Shown here: piece after piece, positions 28,551 through 37,469 of the stretch
Layout of the letters: each line of letters begins with the position of its first letter
How positions within the stretch are numbered: position 1 is the first letter of the stretch
Assembly (NCBI GenBank): GCA_013824615.1
Contig: PNOC01000001.1
Coordinates: forward strand, 1 to 64,000
Length of the DNA stretch: 64,000 bases
Direction of reading: 5' to 3'
Source: Thermodesulfovibrio sp.
GTDB lineage: Bacteria > Nitrospirota > Thermodesulfovibrionia > Thermodesulfovibrionales > UBA6898
Notes under the pieces: model-generated
Databases searched by the model: none
What the model was told of the DNA's origin: nothing
Seen by the model: only the letters and a program-made list of their open reading frames with translations
Position numbers and translations under genes: made by a program

Positions 28551-30191
28551 TCATCCCCTGTACTCACCGAACACCTCCCGCAGGACGTGGCAGATCTCGC
28601 CCAGCGTAGCGTATGTTTTAACGGCTGCAAGTATCTCAGGCATCAGGTTCGATGAATTCCGGGCAGATACGGATAAATTCGCCAGCGCTTCCTGAACTTC
28701 TTTGTTGTTACGTCTCTCACGCAGTTCTTTAAGGCCCTGAACCTGAGCATTCTCCACTTCAGGATTTACTCTCAGCAGAGGCGGTTTTGTTTTTTCCTCA
28801 ATCTTAAACTCGTTGACCCCGACAATAATGCGCTCGCCTTTTTCGATCTCCTGCTGATACTCATAGGCACTATTTTCGATCTGGCGCTGGATAAAACCAC
28901 CTTCAATGGCAGCCACCACACCGCCGGCTTTATCGATTTTAGCAATGAGTTCAGAGGCCTGCGCCTCGATGCGGTCGGTGAGCTCCTCTATAAAATAGGA
29001 ACCTGCCAGGGGATCAACGGAACTGGTCACCCCTGATTCATGGGCTATCACCTGTTGTGTGCGCAGGGCCGTGCGTACGGAATCCTCAGTAGGCAGAGAC
29101 AGTGCCTCATCCCGGGAATTGGTATGCAGCGACTGGGTGCCGCCAAGGACCGCAGACAAAGCCTGCAGTGCGACTCTTACAATATTATTGTCTATCTGCT
29201 GGGCAGTAAGCGTGTAGCCTGCGGTCTGCGTATGGAAGCGAAGCATCAGGCTTGCCGGCTTTGAGGCATTGAAACGCTCTTTCATGATACGGGCCCAGAG
29301 TCTTCTGGCAGCCCTGAACTTGGAAACCTCTTCAAGAAGATCAGAGGAGGCATTGAAAAAGAACGAAAGCCTCGGGGCAAAATTATCGAGTTCCAGCCCG
29401 GCATCCAGTGCGGCCTGCACATACGTTATACCGTTGGCCAGAGTGAACGCCACTTCCTGGACAGCCGTGGACCCGGCTTCCCGGATATGATAGCCTGAGA
29501 TGGAAATCGTATTGAATTCCGGAGTATGTTCGGTACACCACTTGAAGGTGTCGGTGATCAGCCGCAGGCTCGGCCTGGGCGGAAAGATATACGTGCCGCG
29601 GGCCACGTATTCCTTCAGAATATCGTTCTGGATCGTTCCCTTGATTTTGCTGATCTCCACCCCCTGCTTTTCGGCCACAGCCACATACATGGCAAGGAGT
29701 ATGGCAGCAGGCGCGTTGATGGTCATGGAGGTTGAGACCTTATCCAGCGGAATCCGGTCAAAAAGGAGTTCCATGTCAGCCAAAGAATCAATGGCAACAC
29801 CGACCTTCCCCACTTCGCCCTCGGCCATCGGGTCATCGGAGTCGTAGCCGATCTGGGTCGGCAGATCAAAGGCAACGGATAGCCCGGTGGTTCCCTGGTC
29901 CAACAGGTACCGGTAACGCTGGTTCGATTCCAATGCAGATGAAAAACCGGCATACTGGCGCATAGTCCAGAGCCGTCCGCGATACATGGTGGGCTGCACT
30001 CCGCGGGTATAGGGATATCGTCCGGGAAACCCTATATCTTGAAGATAGTGATCATCGAGCCGGTCCGGAACGGCAAGCCGGGGAATTTCCTCGCCGCCAT
30101 GATTTATAAACTTCTCTTTCCTCTCCGGATAACGGATGAGGCTTTCCTCCAGCTTTTTTTCCCAATCTATCTGTTCAGGATGTTTTTCCAT
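28551..30191 (-). CDS. methylmalonyl-CoA mutase large (catalytic) subunit
   Basis: The 546-aa TIM-barrel subunit lacks the C-terminal cobalamin domain, which is encoded separately at 31213-31635. [20 protein letters not shown] contains the substrate Tyr and the Met/Arg pattern of methylmalonyl-CoA rather than isobutyryl-CoA mutases. [18 protein letters not shown] and RISFHTQT-like [13 protein letters not shown] are also present. It isomerises (R)-methylmalonyl-CoA and succinyl-CoA with adenosylcobalamin. Confidence 0.93.
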   Translation of the reverse strand: MEKHPEQIDWEKKLEESLIRYPERKEKFINHGGEEIPRLAVPDRLDDHYLQDIGFPGRYPYTRGVQPTMYRGRLWTMRQYAGFSSALESNQRYRYLLDQGTTGLSVAFDLPTQIGYDSDDPMAEGEVGKVGVAIDSLADMELLFDRIPLDKVSTSMTINAPAAILLAMYVAVAEKQGVEISKIKGTIQNDILKEYVARGTYIFPPRPSLRLITDTFKWCTEHTPEFNTISISGYHIREAGSTAVQEVAFTLANGITYVQAALDAGLELDNFAPRLSFFFNASSDLLEEVSKFRAARRLWARIMKERFNASKPASLMLRFHTQTAGYTLTAQQIDNNIVRVALQALSAVLGGTQSLHTNSRDEALSLPTEDSVRTALRTQQVIAHESGVTSSVDPLAGSYFIEELTDRIEAQASELIAKIDKAGGVVAAIEGGFIQRQIENSAYEYQQEIEKGERIIVGVNEFKIEEKTKPPLLRVNPEVENAQVQGLKELRERRNNKEVQEALANLSVSARNSSNLMPEILAAVKTYATLGEICHVLREVFGEYRG

Positions 30192-30269
30192 GATAATTAT
30201 CCAATCTGGCTGATAGTAACCTTCGGTTTCCGAAGGCCGATTTCTCTTTTTTCATTTATAATTCCTGAA

Positions 30270-31184
30270 TCACTCTTGTCCGAGCAGTCTTGCAGCCTGC
30301 AGACGTGGGGCTCCTTTACGGACATGATCCCATTTTTCTATCTTCTCGATTATCGAAGGCTTTATCATCTCAAGGGCCCAGTCCAATACTTCAAGGTCAT
30401 ACGCCTTTTCCCTGCGTGTCCTGCGTTCGCCGGTTTCCCGGTGTGAAATGTCAACTGTTTCAATTGCCGCAAGCAGTTCGTCCGTACCCCGTCCCTCTGA
30501 CGCCACAGTCATACAGACGTTGACCCTGTCTTTCTCTTTGCCGCCTTCACGGGCAATAGACTCCATGTCCATTGCAAGGGTTTCAGCCCCTGCACAGTCC
30601 GCCTTATTTACGATCAGGATATCGGCCACCTCCAGAAGTCCTGCCTTCATGGCCTGAATGTCATCGCCCAGGCCAGGAGCAAGCACCAGTGCTGTGATAT
30701 CTGCAAGCCTGATGATATCCATTTCCGATTGCCCTACCCCTACGGTTTCAATGATAATTACAGAGCAGCCGCTGCCGGCAAGTATCCTCACCGCGGCTCC
30801 TGCCGCAGCACATAACCCTCCCAGCCGGCCCCGCGTAGCCATGGAACGGACAACCACATCCTTATCCAGGGCATGCCCCATCATACGAATCCTGTCACCC
30901 AGGATAGCACCGCCTGAAATGGGTGAAGACGGGTCTACTGCAATGACCCCAACCCTTTTCCCCAGAGAGCGGTACCTTGATATAATCCGGTCGGTCAAGG
31001 TGGATTTCCCGGCCCCTGGAGGACCGGTTATCCCCAAAACCATTGCCTGATCAACAAGCGAATCATCGAGGGATGAGAGTATTTCATCTGCCATAGGATC
31101 ATTTTCCTCAACAAGCGAAATGGCCCGGGCGATTCCCCTTGGGTCACGCTCTCTCAAGCCCCTCAGAATGGTTTCACTCATCAT
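30270..31184 (-). CDS. meaB: methylmalonyl-CoA mutase-associated GTPase MeaB
   Basis: The 304-aa SIMIBI-class G protein loads and protects the mutase cofactor. Its P-loop is GITGPPGAGKSTLTDRII, followed by DPSSPISGGAILGDRIRM, ETVGVGQSE and NKADCAGA for guanine binding. It sits between the two mutase subunit genes, 28 nt after the small one. Confidence 0.94.
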   Translation of the reverse strand: MMSETILRGLRERDPRGIARAISLVEENDPMADEILSSLDDSLVDQAMVLGITGPPGAGKSTLTDRIISRYRSLGKRVGVIAVDPSSPISGGAILGDRIRMMGHALDKDVVVRSMATRGRLGGLCAAAGAAVRILAGSGCSVIIIETVGVGQSEMDIIRLADITALVLAPGLGDDIQAMKAGLLEVADILIVNKADCAGAETLAMDMESIAREGGKEKDRVNVCMTVASEGRGTDELLAAIETVDISHRETGERRTRREKAYDLEVLDWALEMIKPSIIEKIEKWDHVRKGAPRLQAARLLGQE

Positions 31185-31212
31185 CAGTGGTGTCTCTCCG
31201 GCCTTCTGTTAT

Positions 31213-31635
31213 TCAGTTTCTGCGCGCCTCCTGTGTTTCACAGGCAGTGCGAAAAGCAGCAATGATCTGTGCCACAGGGGTTCCGGGGGTAAATACCGCG
31301 TTAATCCCCGCCTCTTTGAGAAGCACAATATCTTCATCAGGGATAATACCGCCGCCCAGTACCGGAATATCTCCAGCCCCGGCAGACTTAAGGGCCCTGA
31401 CCACTGCAGGAAAAAGGCTCAGATGCGCCCCGGAAAGTAGTGACAGGCCCACGGCAGAAACATCTTCCTGTACAGCCGCGGCAGCAATTTCGTCCGGCGT
31501 CCTTCGAATACCGGTATAGACCACCTCGAAACCGGCATCACGAAGGGCGCGGGCAATGAATTTAGCACCCCTGTCATGACCGTCCAGTCCTGGTTTTCCG
31601 ATCAATACTCTATGCGTTTTTTTTTGTTCAGCCAT
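31213..31635 (-). CDS. methylmalonyl-CoA mutase small subunit (B12-binding)
   Basis: The 140-aa Rossmann-like cobalamin domain carries the lower-ligand motif GLDGHDRGAK (DxHxxG), the LSLLSGAH strand and the VLGGGIIPDED loop. It must pair with the separate 546-aa catalytic subunit. The split arrangement is known from archaea and various anaerobes. It lies between sucD and meaB. Confidence 0.94.
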   Translation of the reverse strand: MAEQKKTHRVLIGKPGLDGHDRGAKFIARALRDAGFEVVYTGIRRTPDEIAAAAVQEDVSAVGLSLLSGAHLSLFPAVVRALKSAGAGDIPVLGGGIIPDEDIVLLKEAGINAVFTPGTPVAQIIAAFRTACETQEARRN

Positions 31636-31670
31636 TTAATACCCCACGCAGGAAATCACTTTCTAAAATA

Positions 31671-32540
31671 TTAAAAAATCCCGGCACAGAAATCACCGAA
31701 CCTGCCGAGATTTTCACATACATGAATGCCGGCTTCCTTCATGACCGCAATCTTTGACTGGGCCGTGCCGCTGCTACCGTTGACGATCGCCCCGGCATGT
31801 CCCATGCGTCTGCCCGGAGGCGCGCTTAATCCCGCGACAAACCCGACAACGGGTTTCGTGACTTTTTCGATGATATAGGCAGCAGCTTCTTCCTCAGCAG
31901 TACCACCGATTTCTCCTACAAGAACAATTCCCTTGGTTTCCGGGTCCTCTTCAAAGGCCCTGAGGCAATCGATAAAGTTTGTCCCGTTTACAGGGTCGCC
32001 TCCGATACCGAGGCAGGTTGTCTGGCCGATTCCCTTTGTGGTCAACTGATGCACCACCTCATAGGTCAGAGTGCCGGAGCGAGAGACAACACCAATAGGT
32101 CCGCCGGGCTTATGGATGAAGCCGGGCATAATGCCGATCTTGCACTGGCCGGGCGTTATGATCCCGGGACAGTTCGGACCGATGAGCCGTGCTTTTTTCC
32201 CAATCATATAATTCTTGATCCGCATCATGTCGAGCACCGGAATGCCTTCAGTAATGGCAACGATGAGATCAACATCACCGTCGACCGCTTCTTTGATTGC
32301 ATGTGCGGCAAAGGCCGGAGGCACAAATACCATACTGCAGTTCGCACCGGTCTCCCGAACAGCTTCCTGGACAGTATTAAATACCGGCACATTGTCCATG
32401 GTCTGTCCGCCCTTCCCGGGAGTCACGCCGGCCACAACCCGTGTACCGTATTCAATGCACTGCCGTGTATGGAACTGTCCTTCTTTCCCGGTAATTCCCT
32501 GGACGAGCAGTCTTGTTTCTTTATCGACGAATATTGCCAT
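31671..32540 (-). CDS. sucD: succinate-CoA ligase alpha subunit
   Basis: The 289-aa subunit binds CoA and carries the active-site His. [30 protein letters not shown] and the phosphohistidine loop [11 protein letters not shown] are visible. With SucC it interconverts succinyl-CoA and succinate with nucleotide triphosphate formation. It is 33 nt after sucC. Confidence 0.96.
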   Translation of the reverse strand: MAIFVDKETRLLVQGITGKEGQFHTRQCIEYGTRVVAGVTPGKGGQTMDNVPVFNTVQEAVRETGANCSMVFVPPAFAAHAIKEAVDGDVDLIVAITEGIPVLDMMRIKNYMIGKKARLIGPNCPGIITPGQCKIGIMPGFIHKPGGPIGVVSRSGTLTYEVVHQLTTKGIGQTTCLGIGGDPVNGTNFIDCLRAFEEDPETKGIVLVGEIGGTAEEEAAAYIIEKVTKPVVGFVAGLSAPPGRRMGHAGAIVNGSSGTAQSKIAVMKEAGIHVCENLGRFGDFCAGIF

Positions 32541-32573
32541 GATGTATTATCTATCTTTCCCTGCGACGCTCAT

Positions 32574-33737
32574 TTATTTTCCGACGATCGCGGCTACTTT
32601 TCCTGCCGCATCACCGAGGTCCTCTGCTGTGATAAGATTCAGACCCGATGCCGCAAGAATTTCCCTGCCCTTTTCAACGTTGGTTCCCTGCAGACGGATC
32701 ACCACCGGCACCGTTATTCCTGTCTTCCGGGCGGCCTTGACAACCCCTTCTGCCAGGACATCGCACCGGAGTATACCGCCGAATATATTGATCAGAATCC
32801 CTTTAACGTTCGTGTCGCTTAAAAGAATTCGAAAGCCGTTTTCGACCATTTCCTCGTTTGCTCCGCCGCCTACATCAAGGAAGTTAGCAGGTTCGGCACC
32901 GGCACTCTTGATAAGATCCATGGTGGCCATGGCCAGTCCGGCACCATTGACCATATTGCCGATATTTCCGTCCAGATTGATATAGTTGAGATTGAATTTC
33001 GAGGCCTCCACTTCCAGGGGGTCCTCTTCATCAATATCCCTGAATTTCAGAATATCCTTCTGCCGAAACAGTGCGTTATCATCAATGACCATTTTCGCAT
33101 CCAGCGCAAGCAGATTCTCCTGGGCGGTTATCACGAGCGGATTGATCTCAAGCAAAGAACAGTCGGTTGAGATAAAAAGTCCGTAGAGGTTTTCGAGCAG
33201 CGTGGAAAGCTTTGGGGCAAGTGAACCGGTAAGATTAAGGCCAGCTGCGATTTCCCTGCAATGAGCAGGCTCGATCCCGGTGAGCGGATTAATCAGCACC
33301 TTGATTATCTTTTCAGGACTCCGTGCCGCGACTTCTTCAATATCCATCCCCCCTGCCCGGCTGGCAATGATCATGATCTGTGCGGTGGACCGGTCCGGGA
33401 TGATCGAAAGATACAGCTCCTGGGCAATATCAAGTCCCTGCTCCACCAGGAGTCTGCTGACCTTCTTCCCCTCGGGTCCTGTCTGGGGCGTCACCAGCGG
33501 CCGGCCCAGTATTGCAACTGCCGCGCTCTGCACCTCATCAAGACTCCGGGCAATTTTGACCCCCCCGCCCTTGCCGCGGCCGCCTGCATGGATCTGTGCC
33601 TTGACGACAACAGGAAATTTGCCAAGCCTTTCGGCTGCAGAAGATGCCTCAGCAGGGCTTACTGCAAGATATCCCTCAGGCACCGGAATATGATGGTTCC
33701 GAAATAACTCCTTGGCCTGGTATTCATGAATTTTCAT
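32574..33737 (-). CDS. sucC: succinate-CoA ligase beta subunit
   Basis: The 387-aa ATP-grasp subunit opens MKIHEYQAKELFRNHHIPVP. It has QIHAGGRGKGGGVKIA, LEINPLV and a C-terminal CoA-ligase half with NIFGGILRCD and VIRLQGTNVEKGREIL. It is the first gene of the eight-gene operon. Linkage to the mutase genes rather than to TCA-cycle dehydrogenases points to a role in propionate metabolism. Confidence 0.96.
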   Translation of the reverse strand: MKIHEYQAKELFRNHHIPVPEGYLAVSPAEASSAAERLGKFPVVVKAQIHAGGRGKGGGVKIARSLDEVQSAAVAILGRPLVTPQTGPEGKKVSRLLVEQGLDIAQELYLSIIPDRSTAQIMIIASRAGGMDIEEVAARSPEKIIKVLINPLTGIEPAHCREIAAGLNLTGSLAPKLSTLLENLYGLFISTDCSLLEINPLVITAQENLLALDAKMVIDDNALFRQKDILKFRDIDEEDPLEVEASKFNLNYINLDGNIGNMVNGAGLAMATMDLIKSAGAEPANFLDVGGGANEEMVENGFRILLSDTNVKGILINIFGGILRCDVLAEGVVKAARKTGITVPVVIRLQGTNVEKGREILAASGLNLITAEDLGDAAGKVAAIVGK

Positions 33738-33792
33738 TAAGCCGCCTGTCTCCCAATAATATTCCGCTACCTGTAATAAGAATACTTGCTCA

Positions 33793-33822
33793 ATATTAAC
33801 AGAATAAACCCTATGTCGGCAA
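33793..33822 (-). promoter_or_regulatory. promoter candidate for the sucC-pccA operon
   Basis: On the minus strand TTGCCG at 33822-33817 and TAATAT at 33798-33793 are spaced 18 nt apart. The leader to sucC is about 50 nt. This is the only reasonable sigma-70-type pair seen just upstream of the operon. Confidence 0.45.
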
Positions 33823-33829
33823 TACAGAT

Positions 33830-33844
33830 ATAAGATGATCTTAT
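33830..33844. promoter_or_regulatory. 15-bp palindrome upstream of the propionate operon promoter
   Basis: ATAAGATGATCTTAT is a near-perfect dyad (7-bp arms around one base) ending 8 nt upstream of the proposed -35. That placement suits an activator or repressor site. The cognate factor is not known. Confidence 0.45.
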
Positions 33845-34370
33845 GCTATCTGAAAATAAATTGTTTTGAAATCCATAGCAACCAACACATCAACATCCCC
33901 CTTCAGGAAAATACGCGCCAAAGTCCGCAAAAACCTGACGAATTCAAGAACTTCCCTGCAAACACAGCAATCTAAACCCTGAAGAGATTGCGCAATGCCA
34001 GCAGCTTCTTCCTGGAGTCAACGAGTGTTTCACTTTTTTAATGTACTCGAACTTCCGTTCCTAATCCCCAAAATGAAGAGGTCTCCGCCGGCGAGAAGTA
34101 CTCTCTAAAGTTGAGATGGCAGCCATAACAGCTGAAATTTCATGTACACCTGATAACCCTCAGATAGCCGCCGGCGCAACTCCGCAAAAGTTCACCCCGA
34201 ATCACGCGGGTATTTTGTGTTATTGAGAGGGTCGCTCTTTTGGGGATGCCATCCTGCGGCCCGAAATATCGGTCGCCGCTCTCTCATTGCTGAGTTTCGT
34301 GGTCTGTGCGACTATCACGTTGAGGCAGCTGACGTCTCACCTTTTCACGAATTACTCAGGCTCAGCGAAC
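33845..34370. other. gene-poor islet, left part, no supported gene
   Basis: About 525 bases without an intact gene. On the minus strand near 34040-33980 a short open piece ends LVDSRKKLLALRNLFRV and could be the decayed tail of a protein, but no start or family is seen. On the plus strand a frame from 34217 runs into the RHH gene without a plausible start site and is treated as fortuitous. Confidence 0.35.
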
Positions 34371-34410
34371 TGGTGTATTCTGATGCAAAATGGTGTATAC
34401 TAATACATAT
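34371..34410 (+). promoter_or_regulatory. tandem 20-bp direct repeat, promoter/operator of the RHH gene
   Basis: Two adjoining 20-nt units, each starting TGGTGTAT, agree at about 15 of 20 positions (34371-34390 and 34391-34410). The second contains a -10-like TATACT at 34396-34401 and runs into the ATG at 34409, which implies a very short or leaderless mRNA. Tandem sites over the promoter are what RHH autorepressors usually bind. Confidence 0.5.
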
Positions 34411-34666
34411 GGACACAATCGAAAAGACAGTCCGCCAAAGCGTCTCGCTCCCGTCTCCACTGGCCAAGCGAGTGAAGGCTTTGGCAAAAAGCCAAAAAGT
34501 CAGTTCTAATCGGATACTGGTAGATCTTGTCGAAACAGGGCTGCGATCAAAAGAAGAGGAAAAACGCAAATTCTTTGAGTTGGCTGATCGTTTAAGCATA
34601 TCAACCGACGCGAAAGAACAGCAGGAATTGAAAGATCAACTTGCCCGAATGACTTTCGGAGAATGA
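34409..34666 (+). CDS. ribbon-helix-helix (Arc/CopG-like) protein, probable antitoxin-type regulator
   Basis: The 85-aa protein has a short N-terminal strand (VRQSVSLPSPLAKRV) followed by two helices with a turn at SQKVSSNRILVDLVE, the RHH pattern. A charged helix-rich tail (EEEKRKFFELADRL) follows. ATG at 34409 is chosen because the tandem repeat abuts it and the RHH strand follows at once. The stop touches the GTG of the next small gene. This organisation resembles toxin-antitoxin or autoregulated pairs. Confidence 0.65.
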   Translation: MDTIEKTVRQSVSLPSPLAKRVKALAKSQKVSSNRILVDLVETGLRSKEEEKRKFFELADRLSISTDAKEQQELKDQLARMTFGE

Positions 34667-34909
34667 GTGCCGAAAATCCAGTGGACCAATCTGCCTCCTG
34701 CTCTCCGCGACCATCTATTTGATCGCTTACAACAGCGCAAAATAACCGCTGAGGATGTCTACCAACTGAAACTCTGGCGGGAATCCGAGCCCGAAGCCCC
34801 GGACGGGGAGTGGTATAAGGATTTCGGTTCGTTCAAAATCTGCGGCAAGGGAAAGTACCCCAAGACCTTTCTTCTTCGAGGGCAGCCCAGCAAGGGTCAA
34901 GCATTGTAA
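34667..34909 (+). CDS. 80-aa protein of unknown function, partner of the RHH gene
   Basis: GTG at 34667 directly follows the RHH stop. The protein opens PKIQWTNLPPALRDHLFDRL, then a helix KITAEDVYQLKLWRES, a WYKDFGSFKICG strand and GKYPKTFLLRGQ at the end. There are no signal peptide, membrane helices or obvious nuclease motif. Several Trp/Phe and basic residues suggest a compact RNA- or protein-binding fold. I do not recognise a characterised family. Its position suggests the effector or toxin of a two-gene module. Confidence 0.55.
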   Translation: MPKIQWTNLPPALRDHLFDRLQQRKITAEDVYQLKLWRESEPEAPDGEWYKDFGSFKICGKGKYPKTFLLRGQPSKGQAL

Positions 34910-35432
34910 TATTACAGCGTTTCTGGCAGGATATAATCGAATTGGTGGCAGTTTTCACCGGAATGAGCACCAATACGCAACCACATCTTTTGATACTATT
35001 TTCGATGAAGGTTTTTTTCGGGATTACACACGGGAGAAATAGAACCTGACATCTCGCCTCACGCCAACGAGATACCAGATGCCCACGAGATCCGTAAAGT
35101 TACGGGACGAATTGAACAGGGATGAGTAGTTGAAACCCGCGCTGACTTCTGTGAGAACATCTCGGATTTTGCGGACTATTGACACTGCGAACTTGTGGCT
35201 GAAACAAACATTTTTATCGTTGTGTGAAAGCCTCCTATTCCGCTCGTACTGCTCACAGATTTTCGTCCGCCTGAAACTTTTTGTTGGAAGAGTGAAAGCA
35301 ACATCCGTAGAATGGAAGCCTCACAACGTGTTACAGGAAGTCAGCAGCGGGGCTTACAAATATTGAAAATTCGATTTCTGACTTTTACACATATATCTCA
35401 CACCTGCGAGAACTCCGGAGCACCGAAAACTT
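34910..35432. other. gene-poor islet, right part, possible gene remnants
   Basis: About 520 bases with no convincing gene. One plus-strand frame from roughly 34880 to 35039 reads protein-like near its end (GGSFHRNEHQY, then FDEGFFRDYTREK) but has no start. A second piece ends near 35120 with HEIRKVTGRIEQG. An open frame at 35130-35366 has no ribosome site and odd composition. These may be decayed accessory genes. Confidence 0.3.
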
Positions 35433-36275
35433 TTACTTGATCTGGCGTACCAGGCCGCCGAGGACAGTACCGGGGCCGACCTCTGCAAAGGTGTCGGCAC
35501 CCTGCTCCCTCAGGCCTTGGACCGTCTCAACCCACCTGACGCTGCTGTAAATCTGCTTGACCAGATTCGAAGTGATCGTATCATCCGTATACGGCCGGGC
35601 ACTGCAGTTGGCGATGCAGGGAATCTTAAGACTGCCGAAACTGAATCCGCTGAGGAATGCTTCAAACTCTTCTGCGGCAGGCTTCATATAACGGCTGTGA
35701 AAGGCGCCGCTGACAGGGAGAATAACAGCCCTTTTGGCACCTTTTTCTTTCATCTGAGGAGCGATAGCCTCTATGTCCGCCTTAGGGCCGGAGATGACGG
35801 TCTGGCCCGGAGAATTGAAGTTTGCCACATCGATACTGGCAGCATTAAGCTCTGCCAGGACAGCGGCAACCGCGTCGCCGTCCATCCCCAGTATGGCAGC
35901 CATGCCGCCGCCGGAGGCCGCGTTCATCAGCGCCCCGCGCTTCTGGACCAGCTTAAGCCCCGTACCAAAATCAAAGGCACCCGCAGCATACAGGGCAGCA
36001 TACTCGCCCAGGCTGTGGCCTATAACAAAATCGGGAACACCGGCCCCGTCGTCAATTTTGGCGTGGTAACTCAGGACATCGACAATGTAGAGCGCAGGCT
36101 GCGTATAGTCAGTACGCTTCAGCTTATCTTCAGGATTGACGAGGCAGAGCTCTCTGATCGAGTACCCGAGAATCGCATCAGCCTCAGCGACCAGGCCCGG
36201 ATATCTTTCAAAGAGGTCAGCGCCCATGCCGAGGGATTGGGAACCCTGACCAGGAAACATGAATACCGTTGCCAT
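35433..36275 (-). CDS. fabD: malonyl-CoA:acyl-carrier-protein transacylase
   Basis: The 280-aa acyltransferase has FMFPGQGSQSLGMG, the nucleophile loop IGHSLGEYAALYAAGA and the His loop SGAFHSRYM. It loads malonyl units on ACP for fatty acid synthesis. Unusually it is 6 nt downstream of etfA, in an operon with an acyl-CoA dehydrogenase rather than with other fab genes. A different acyl specificity or a trans-acting polyketide role is possible. Confidence 0.9.
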   Translation of the reverse strand: MATVFMFPGQGSQSLGMGADLFERYPGLVAEADAILGYSIRELCLVNPEDKLKRTDYTQPALYIVDVLSYHAKIDDGAGVPDFVIGHSLGEYAALYAAGAFDFGTGLKLVQKRGALMNAASGGGMAAILGMDGDAVAAVLAELNAASIDVANFNSPGQTVISGPKADIEAIAPQMKEKGAKRAVILPVSGAFHSRYMKPAAEEFEAFLSGFSFGSLKIPCIANCSARPYTDDTITSNLVKQIYSSVRWVETVQGLREQGADTFAEVGPGTVLGGLVRQIK

Positions 36276-36281
36276 TTTAAA

Positions 36282-37469
36282 TTACTGCCCTTTTAATTCC
36301 TTGATTTTTCTGGTAAGCAGGGGAAGTATCTCGAAGAGATCTCCGACAATACCGTAGGTCGCAATATTAAAGATTGGCGCCTCCGGATTTTTATTGATAG
36401 CAACAATAATATCCGAAGATTGCATACCCACAACATGCTGGACTGCCCCTGATATGCCGCAGGCGATATAGAGCGTCGGACCAACGGTCTTGCCGGTCTG
36501 GCCGACCTGGTGACGGTATGGAATCCAGCCCTCGTCGACCGCTGCCCTGGAAGCGGCAATACTCCCGTTGAGGGCCTCGGCAAGTTCGAATAGGGCCTGA
36601 AAACCCTTGTCGCCTCCGACTCCTCTGCCGCCGGCAACAATCACATTGGCATCATGAAGGTTTACCGCAACTTCAGATACCTCCTTCACCGTCTCGAGCA
36701 CCTTTGTCCTCGAGGTGATACCCTCTGCACTGACCGCGATAATCTCGCCTTTCCTGCCCTTGTCAAACTCCCCCTTCTGCATGACCCGGGGGCGGACCGT
36801 AGCCATCTGCGGCCGGGTATGCGGGCAGAGGATAGTCGCCATGATATTGCCTCCGAAGGCAGGCCTCACCTGGAGAAGGTTCTTTGTCTCAGGGTCAATC
36901 TGCAGCGAGGTGCAGTCCGCTGTCAAACCGGTATGGAGGCGGGCAGCCACTCTTGGAATAAAAGATCTGCCGATCGGGGTTGCGCCTGCGAGGACTATTT
37001 CGGGTTTGTGCTCCGAGATAAGACGCGTCAGTAAATTCGCATACGGCTCATCGTTGAAGTCCTGCAGCAGTTCCTCCCCGCAGTAATAGACACGGTCAGC
37101 CCCCCAGTGGAGCAGTTCTTCAGGTCCTGAAGAAACTCTGCCAAACAATACCGCAGACAGACTGGTCCCCAGATCTTCGGCAAGTCTCCGCCCGGCACCC
37201 AGCAGTTCGAAGGAAACCCCTGCAAGCTTACCGTCACGCTGCTCGGCAAATACCCAGACACCGCTGCCCTGCCCTTTTTCTTTCTTGTCCGATTCCTCTG
37301 CAATCTCAATAATTGCCCCTTCAGGGCAGACGCCGAGACAGGCCCGGCAGAGCTGGCATAGTTCAGTAATCCTGGCCGCATCCTCATGCATCACAATCGC
37401 ATCATACGGGCAGGAAGCCACGCAGGTTGCACAGCCGGTACATTTCTCTGTTCTGACTTTTATAAACAT
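36282..37469 (-). CDS. etfA: electron transfer flavoprotein alpha subunit with N-terminal 2[4Fe-4S] ferredoxin domain
   Basis: The 395-aa protein opens with a bacterial-ferredoxin domain (CTGCATCVASCP and CQLCRACLGVCP, residues 10-60). A linker then leads to a normal ETF-alpha with VVAGGRGVGGDKGF and the FAD site GWIPYRHQVGQTGKTV followed by GISGAVQH. Such ferredoxin-EtfA fusions occur in anaerobes and link acyl-CoA oxidation to iron-sulfur carriers. The gene overlaps etfB by 10 nt. Confidence 0.93.
   Translation of the reverse strand: MFIKVRTEKCTGCATCVASCPYDAIVMHEDAARITELCQLCRACLGVCPEGAIIEIAEESDKKEKGQGSGVWVFAEQRDGKLAGVSFELLGAGRRLAEDLGTSLSAVLFGRVSSGPEELLHWGADRVYYCGEELLQDFNDEPYANLLTRLISEHKPEIVLAGATPIGRSFIPRVAARLHTGLTADCTSLQIDPETKNLLQVRPAFGGNIMATILCPHTRPQMATVRPRVMQKGEFDKGRKGEIIAVSAEGITSRTKVLETVKEVSEVAVNLHDANVIVAGGRGVGGDKGFQALFELAEALNGSIAASRAAVDEGWIPYRHQVGQTGKTVGPTLYIACGISGAVQHVVGMQSSDIIVAINKNPEAPIFNIATYGIVGDLFEILPLLTRKIKELKGQ

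Noticed and set aside
28439-28630. 63-aa minus-strand frame over the repeat between mutase and epimerase
   Set aside because: It translates the dispersed repeat (giving TLSLSKGW) and the end of the mutase gene in a wrong frame.
35130-35366. 78-aa plus-strand frame in the accessory islet
   Set aside because: No ribosome site, odd composition with many Leu/Ser/Cys, and no recognisable family. Kept only as part of a remnant region.
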